Positions 62,601 through 64,000 of a DNA stretch of 64,000 nt are shown one piece after another (the stretch's first letter is position 1; every line of letters starts with the position of its first letter). Under the pieces are notes generated by a model. The model was given only the letters and a program-made list of their open reading frames with translations, did not search any database and had not been told where the DNA came from. This DNA is from Bolinopsis microptera (Eukaryota; Ctenophora; Tentaculata; Lobata; Bolinopsidae). The position numbers and the translations under genes were made by a program. The stretch lies in assembly GCF_026151205.1 (NCBI RefSeq), contig NC_087072.1, positions 17,933,669 to 17,997,668 on the forward strand, read 5' to 3'.

Positions 62601-63709
62601 TCCAAACTTGAGCTAATTAACAATTACATTAAGCTGGTCCGGCCCACTCTAATTGCATTGTCTGACCTGAGGTTCAGGTACAACGATCAACTTTTATTTT
62701 GGTTTAATGTAACTATTCACAATTCAGCTAGTCAATTAAGCCAATTCACGTGACACAAGGAAGGAAAATTAATTGAAGGCCAATGTATTATATAATGAAA
62801 TTTGAAGAGTTTTAAGTTGGTGCAAGTGGATGGAAATCTAGCGTCCGCCGACAGCCGAACAAACGGGCGCAATTCTTGTTTCACACTGCACTAGTTTAAG
62901 AAGTGGTAAGTTAGTGTGAGCTCACCAGAAGGTTGAAGGCCGATATATTTTACGGTATTAATATTAAAGAACGGATATCAGCGTGGACTATCCTGATTAC
63001 ATGCTTACTAAAACATTGCGATGTTTATTTACTGAGCTCAAAGTAATCAGGAGATCAGCAATAGAGTGATGATTGTGGATAATAATAACCACATCCACAC
63101 GTCTGATGTGCTTTGTAATGTGTAATGTGCCTTAAAACATCATTAATTCCTCTCTTTGAAGGCTAAAGACTGTAATATGATGATGATATCACTTTCCCAT
63201 ATCAATAAATGTGTACTGTGTACTGTACTGTGTGATGTACTGTGTGCTGTACTTTTTTGCTGTACTTTTTTGCTGTACTGTGTGTTGTACTGTGTGCTGT
63301 ACTGTGTGCTATACTATGTGCTGTACTGTGTGCTGCACTGTGTGCTGTACTGTGTGCTGTACTGTGTGTTGTAATGTGTGCTGTACTGTGTGCTGTACTG
63401 TGTGCTGCACTGTGTGCTGTACTGTATGCTGTATTGTGTGCTGTACTATGTACTATACGTAGTTTTGATAGTACATAACTTATATAACACCCACACTCCA
63501 CAGGGTCCTACTGCTCTGTATGTAACGAAGGAGGAAGTTTGTTTATATGTGACGAGTCCCAGTGTGGTCGCCCCTACTGTCACGCCTGTATAACCCGGGT
63601 ATGTGGGCCCCACTCTCTGGAAATGGTGGAGAAATCTGATCCGTGGTTATGTGTGCTGTGTAACCCCGCTGGGAAGGAGGGGAACCTGGTGAAACGACCG
63701 GATTGGCAG
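47695..63709 (+). CDS. DNMT3: DNMT3-type de novo DNA methyltransferase, N-terminal part (continues past window)
   Basis: Exons 47695-47859, 48130-48774, 48943-49486 and 63504-63709 join in phase and end open at GATTGGCAG|GTAACC. After an acidic/basic N-terminus and about 200 unassigned residues, a PWWP domain starts (VGSFVLGKLVRYGWWPGL | IADPNKSPRECLPNERLVYW). An ADD zinc-finger domain follows (VCVACQE ... LCDTCLEDFSQCAFLFGDDG | SYCSVCNEGGSLFICDESQC ... DPWLCVLCNPAGKEG). In vertebrate DNMT3A/B, PWWP reads H3K36 methylation and ADD reads unmodified H3K4 and autoinhibits the methyltransferase. The catalytic domain lies beyond the window. The intron between the two ADD exons is 14 kb and holds a large Helitron-like insertion. 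The Ser-rich block before PWWP and the GSYIFLKGVEIWHPGKV region are unassigned. Confidence 0.88.
49487..49885. other. DNMT3 intron, left part
   Basis: No coding feature. A (GC)n run GCGCGCGCGCGC lies at about 49690. The left boundary of the Helitron-like element was not located. Confidence 0.35.
49886..50600 (+). CDS. Unidentified hydrophobic ORF at the start of the Helitron-like element
   Basis: Exons 49886-50309 and 50437-50600 (donor G|GTGAG, acceptor TTTATAG) join to 195 residues. A signal-peptide-like N-terminus (MKYKLLIILFLLGCS) is followed by a Phe/Cys/Tyr-rich region with further hydrophobic segments (AALAATSVLIVLMF-like near 50230) and no recognised domain. The stop codon is four bases before the ATG of the 2A-SGNH-AlkB ORF (TAAcatcATG). 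It may be a genuine protein, or an upstream or alternative reading of the same transcript. Low certainty. Confidence 0.35.
50605..54101 (+). CDS. 2A peptide - SGNH hydrolase - Ala/Pro linker - AlkB-type dioxygenase
   Basis: Exons 50605-50910 and 51084-54101 join in phase 0 (about 1107 residues). An 81-residue leader with a hydrophobic start (NLIYNLVLAQLIYL) ends in a perfect 2A motif, GDVETNPGP, where ribosomes skip the Gly-Pro bond. Next comes an SGNH/GDSL hydrolase (VVVIGDSMVKYI, VMVGTNNIKG, TDNLHFSYTG) with the catalytic Ser and the Asp-x-x-His-type block. A roughly 300-residue Ala/Pro-rich tract is followed by an AlkB-like 2-oxoglutarate/Fe(II) dioxygenase (ILVNFYKDSSTILPYHKDDE with the HxD pair, YFHRIAPG, GYRFSLTFRTL), then six 19-residue repeats EGVSSSDPVSLKPYTLDKT. 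The C-terminal 150 residues run into low-quality sequence, so the stop is doubtful. It lies in the same orientation upstream of the Helitron Rep/helicase. Confidence 0.82.
50818..50850 (+). other. 2A ribosome-skipping motif
   Basis: Encodes LSGDVETNPGP, matching the D(V/I)ExNPGP consensus exactly. The residue after the final proline is Val. In other invertebrates 2A peptides occur in non-LTR retrotransposons and NLR genes, where an uncleaved 2A can act as part of a signal sequence. Confidence 0.93.
51778..52690 (+). repeat. Coding minisatellite (Ala/Pro-rich)
   Basis: Imperfect tandem units built on GCACCTGCTCCTGCT encode APAPA-type repeats between the SGNH and AlkB domains. The array is about 0.9 kb long and gives long leucine- and cysteine-rich shadow ORFs in other frames. 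Confidence 0.9.
53288..53630 (+). repeat. 57-bp tandem repeat, six copies
   Basis: The unit GAAGGGGTGTCCTCCTCC... (57 bp, 19 residues) is nearly identical across six copies. Degenerate relatives continue to about 53990, with growing length irregularity. Confidence 0.9.
54102..57120 (+). pseudogene. Helitron Rep region, frame-broken / low-quality sequence
   Basis: Between the SGNH-AlkB ORF and the helicase, fragments of the Helitron N-terminal part are recognisable across several frames. They are ILSYLIEDQGVMG, then EFGGRGSPHLHMLL with the HUH-type HLH motif (about 56660-56705), a Cys/His block HSHTKTCQKG followed by FGFPKN, and YKRKTCSENVNTYNRLLLLA, which runs directly into the helicase ORF start. 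The stretch is full of A, C, T and G homopolymers and frame changes, unlike its right neighbour, and the transition to a clean 846-codon ORF at 57121 is abrupt. I think the Rep domain exists but is corrupted by poor sequence; true decay is the alternative. Confidence 0.7.
57121..59661 (+). CDS. Helitron Rep/PIF1-like helicase (C-terminal part, open frame)
   Basis: 846 residues, starting with the Helitron segment MDVQICMSPWDVVNYVISYA, then LRQLGNTFLNSRSVSVQEAI and the SLLDKYLNRPDDLESICWAE region shared by eukaryotic Helitron proteins. The SF1 helicase domain has Walker A SGAGGVGKS (about residue 345), Walker B IIIDEVSMV, GDLHQIPAV and the C-terminal motifs SWACTVHKVQGLTL and GMAYTAISRL. It should unwind DNA during rolling-circle transposition. 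The ATG at 57121 is probably internal: the HUH Rep half lies just upstream in the damaged stretch. All helicase motifs look functional. Confidence 0.9.
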   Translation: MDVQICMSPWDVVNYVISYATKNEKEVCDALKDVIKNIDQPSNKNSKEALRQLGNTFLNSRSVSVQEAIFRCLPQLSLSHFKPSVLFIPSDMPGDRHGIVKPRSTLQQLPDDSEDVFHNSLLDKYLNRPDDLESICWAEFASLYVRLDRNVTSKNRHKVITLKSNLGQMIRRDSPQVIRSNKKSRTKQPEKYYYSKLCLYFPWRKEADLIGSFATYQESFAENVDAMKPNIKKFEQFDDDTLQKMEAEIRQEIKDSLLDENKREVLDGRHLFNHPFEGIDISKEEEKSVFNVTYKEPIVTDEQYQQMVTSLNDKQRELFNIVDHHSSLVAQGHEVNQLLHFVSGAGGVGKSFLIKCMRSCISRKFPDSIIKPRVAVAASTGVAAALIDGQTVHQLLQLDCQEGGRIQPKPLNPKKKMQMRRFFQHVRYIIIDEVSMVGNTNLNQINSRLNEIFGVPPETTIFGGINVIFSGDLHQIPAVQQTMVFETKGIAALGPNIWKDSITFSELTDIVRAKGDSQFTELCHRLRVGEHTPEDIELLGSRVVEKQPKPAEIMDSMVIYPTNRQCNSHNQECVQELSKTSSIVNVVAQDRFSNEVFNKSSNFGDKVYDKMNKKPQDYTTDDVNKTAGLPTSLNIGPGARVMVRVNIDTPDKIVNGVTGTVHSFQLQNGKSVKDGSCSARDIRHVNVMFDDVNVGRTIKHHCDNCCANNCTKAGTVPIKPVEKEFISKKNSKTWLKRYQIPMVLSWACTVHKVQGLTLNKAYVFLAGASKGHSWQSGMAYTAISRLTSLLGLHFISFDPRQIRTSKKVVDEYARLRDVPKFCVLLQGNNVPAATCEEVLIMSPHTI
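59660..60595 (+). CDS. Putative papain-fold cysteine protease of the Helitron-like element
   Basis: The frame is open from at least 59660, overlapping the helicase stop, to 60595. A splice-acceptor-like CTTCCCTGCAG lies at 59672-59682, so it may be spliced rather than started at an ATG. The N-terminal 100 residues are Ser/Pro-rich with SPL-type repeats. The C-terminal part has VNSSCGYIASRVISKL (candidate nucleophile Cys followed by Gly-Tyr), QSWFNASLFDCNYW, and TDDGHGVHWYTVILEIG (candidate His-Trp). Cys before His is the order of papain-like proteases. Other Helitrons carry OTU cysteine proteases, but this is not a clear OTU. Moderate confidence in protease function. Confidence 0.5.
   Translation, partial: DPITLPCSKPCNVSSSPHNTIINSPPVLKRHIPFSPLADLTKKHFKATSLYSPLSMMSPQPTTGLKRPLPNSPQVPASPLLSKHLKTTKSLSPLYNADVVNNPVMQVPTSYPQVISETVGRAHVIDFLGHPQSAETATLLQSLGFSVNASFANIQVNSSCGYIASRVISKLKSFLSTGQSWFNASLFDCNYWGASDFETDICALGNHALNISGTSPVFLSETNCLDLIPIYSLHFHNLLFIHRNDYLSNVEPPHSKSTFKARIIHLWDKFKSNAQVLPPTLFIVNTDDGHGVHWYTVILEIGSAHSPSHEL
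60596..63203. other. Right part of the DNMT3 intron, non-coding
   Basis: 2.6 kb of AT-rich sequence with no supported ORF. The Helitron 3' end (hairpin plus CTRR) should be in or near here, but I could not pick it with confidence. Confidence 0.4.
63204..63455 (+). repeat. 10-bp minisatellite (TGTGCTGTAC)n
   Basis: About 24 imperfect copies of a TGTGCTGTAC unit lie 50-300 bases before the acceptor of the second ADD exon of DNMT3. It produces the cysteine-rich and histidine-rich shadow ORFs on both strands. Confidence 0.92.
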
Positions 63710-64000
63710 GTAACCTTACTGGGATATGTATCATTATAATGGGTAATTAGTGGGTAATTAGTGTGTAATTGTTGTGGTGATTAGTGTGAAGCTGTAATTG
63801 TTTGGGGGTGTAAAAGGAGAGGGCTTTTTGGAGCATTGACTTTGCAGTTTGGAGAATAGGCTGCTGTAAGGCTTCGTGTATAATTGTAGTGCTGTATAAC
63901 AATACCCACAACGACTCATGATATATTACATGTCTATGATATATATACGTGACTCAACCAAAGTTCAGAGTGTAAGGTCAAATTTCAGTACGGAACAAGT

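Noticed and set aside
63156-63501. Cysteine-rich or histidine-rich peptides
   Set aside because: Read-through of the 10-bp minisatellite in every frame.

Overview
The window is animal nuclear DNA. It has short, spliced genes with GT-AG introns, conserved eukaryotic ribosomal-protein and proteasome genes, a DNMT3-type gene, TTAGGG-like hexamers and a dense load of metazoan-type mobile elements. No gene fixes the species. An invertebrate, possibly a cnidarian, is my low-confidence guess.

Layout. 0-4 kb is a repeat nest over a decayed relaxin-receptor-like GPCR (minus strand). 4-14.1 kb is a gene-dense minus-strand block: RPS25, RPL7A, an unidentified two-exon gene, a peroxiredoxin-like 2A/SelU selenoprotein (in-frame UGA plus a SECIS-like 3' UTR hairpin), a two-KH RGG protein, RPL8, RPL13 and the ubiquitin-RPS27A fusion. 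H/ACA snoRNA-like sequences lie in introns of the last two. 14.2-19.8 kb is intergenic, with a poly-G-ended DNA element and a second repeat nest. 20.0-31.6 kb (minus) holds METTL6, a CHCH protein, a ubiquilin and PSMC6. 32-43.4 kb is a retroelement stack: RT fragments, then a Naiad-type Penelope-like element (N-terminal GIY-YIG, CxC, RT) in a tandem pseudo-LTR arrangement, whose upstream partial copy is split by an intact CR1/L2-like non-LTR element. 43.4-47.6 kb is a third repeat nest. From 47.7 kb to the end (plus) runs a DNMT3-type gene.

The DNMT3 ADD zinc-finger domain is divided by a 14-kb intron that contains a large Helitron-like element in the same orientation. That element carries a small hydrophobic ORF; a 2A recoding peptide followed by an SGNH hydrolase, a long Ala/Pro minisatellite linker and an AlkB-type dioxygenase; a Helitron HUH Rep/PIF1-like helicase; and a probable papain-fold cysteine protease. 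The Rep part (about 54.1-57.1 kb) is riddled with frame breaks and homopolymers while the adjoining helicase is perfectly open. Together with single-base frame breaks in METTL6 and ubiquilin, this suggests local sequence error as well as true decay.

The three observations I rank highest are the 2A-SGNH-AlkB-Helitron assembly inside DNMT3, the SelU selenoprotein with its SECIS, and the nested Naiad/CR1/MITE stack whose insertion order can be read from split target-site duplications.
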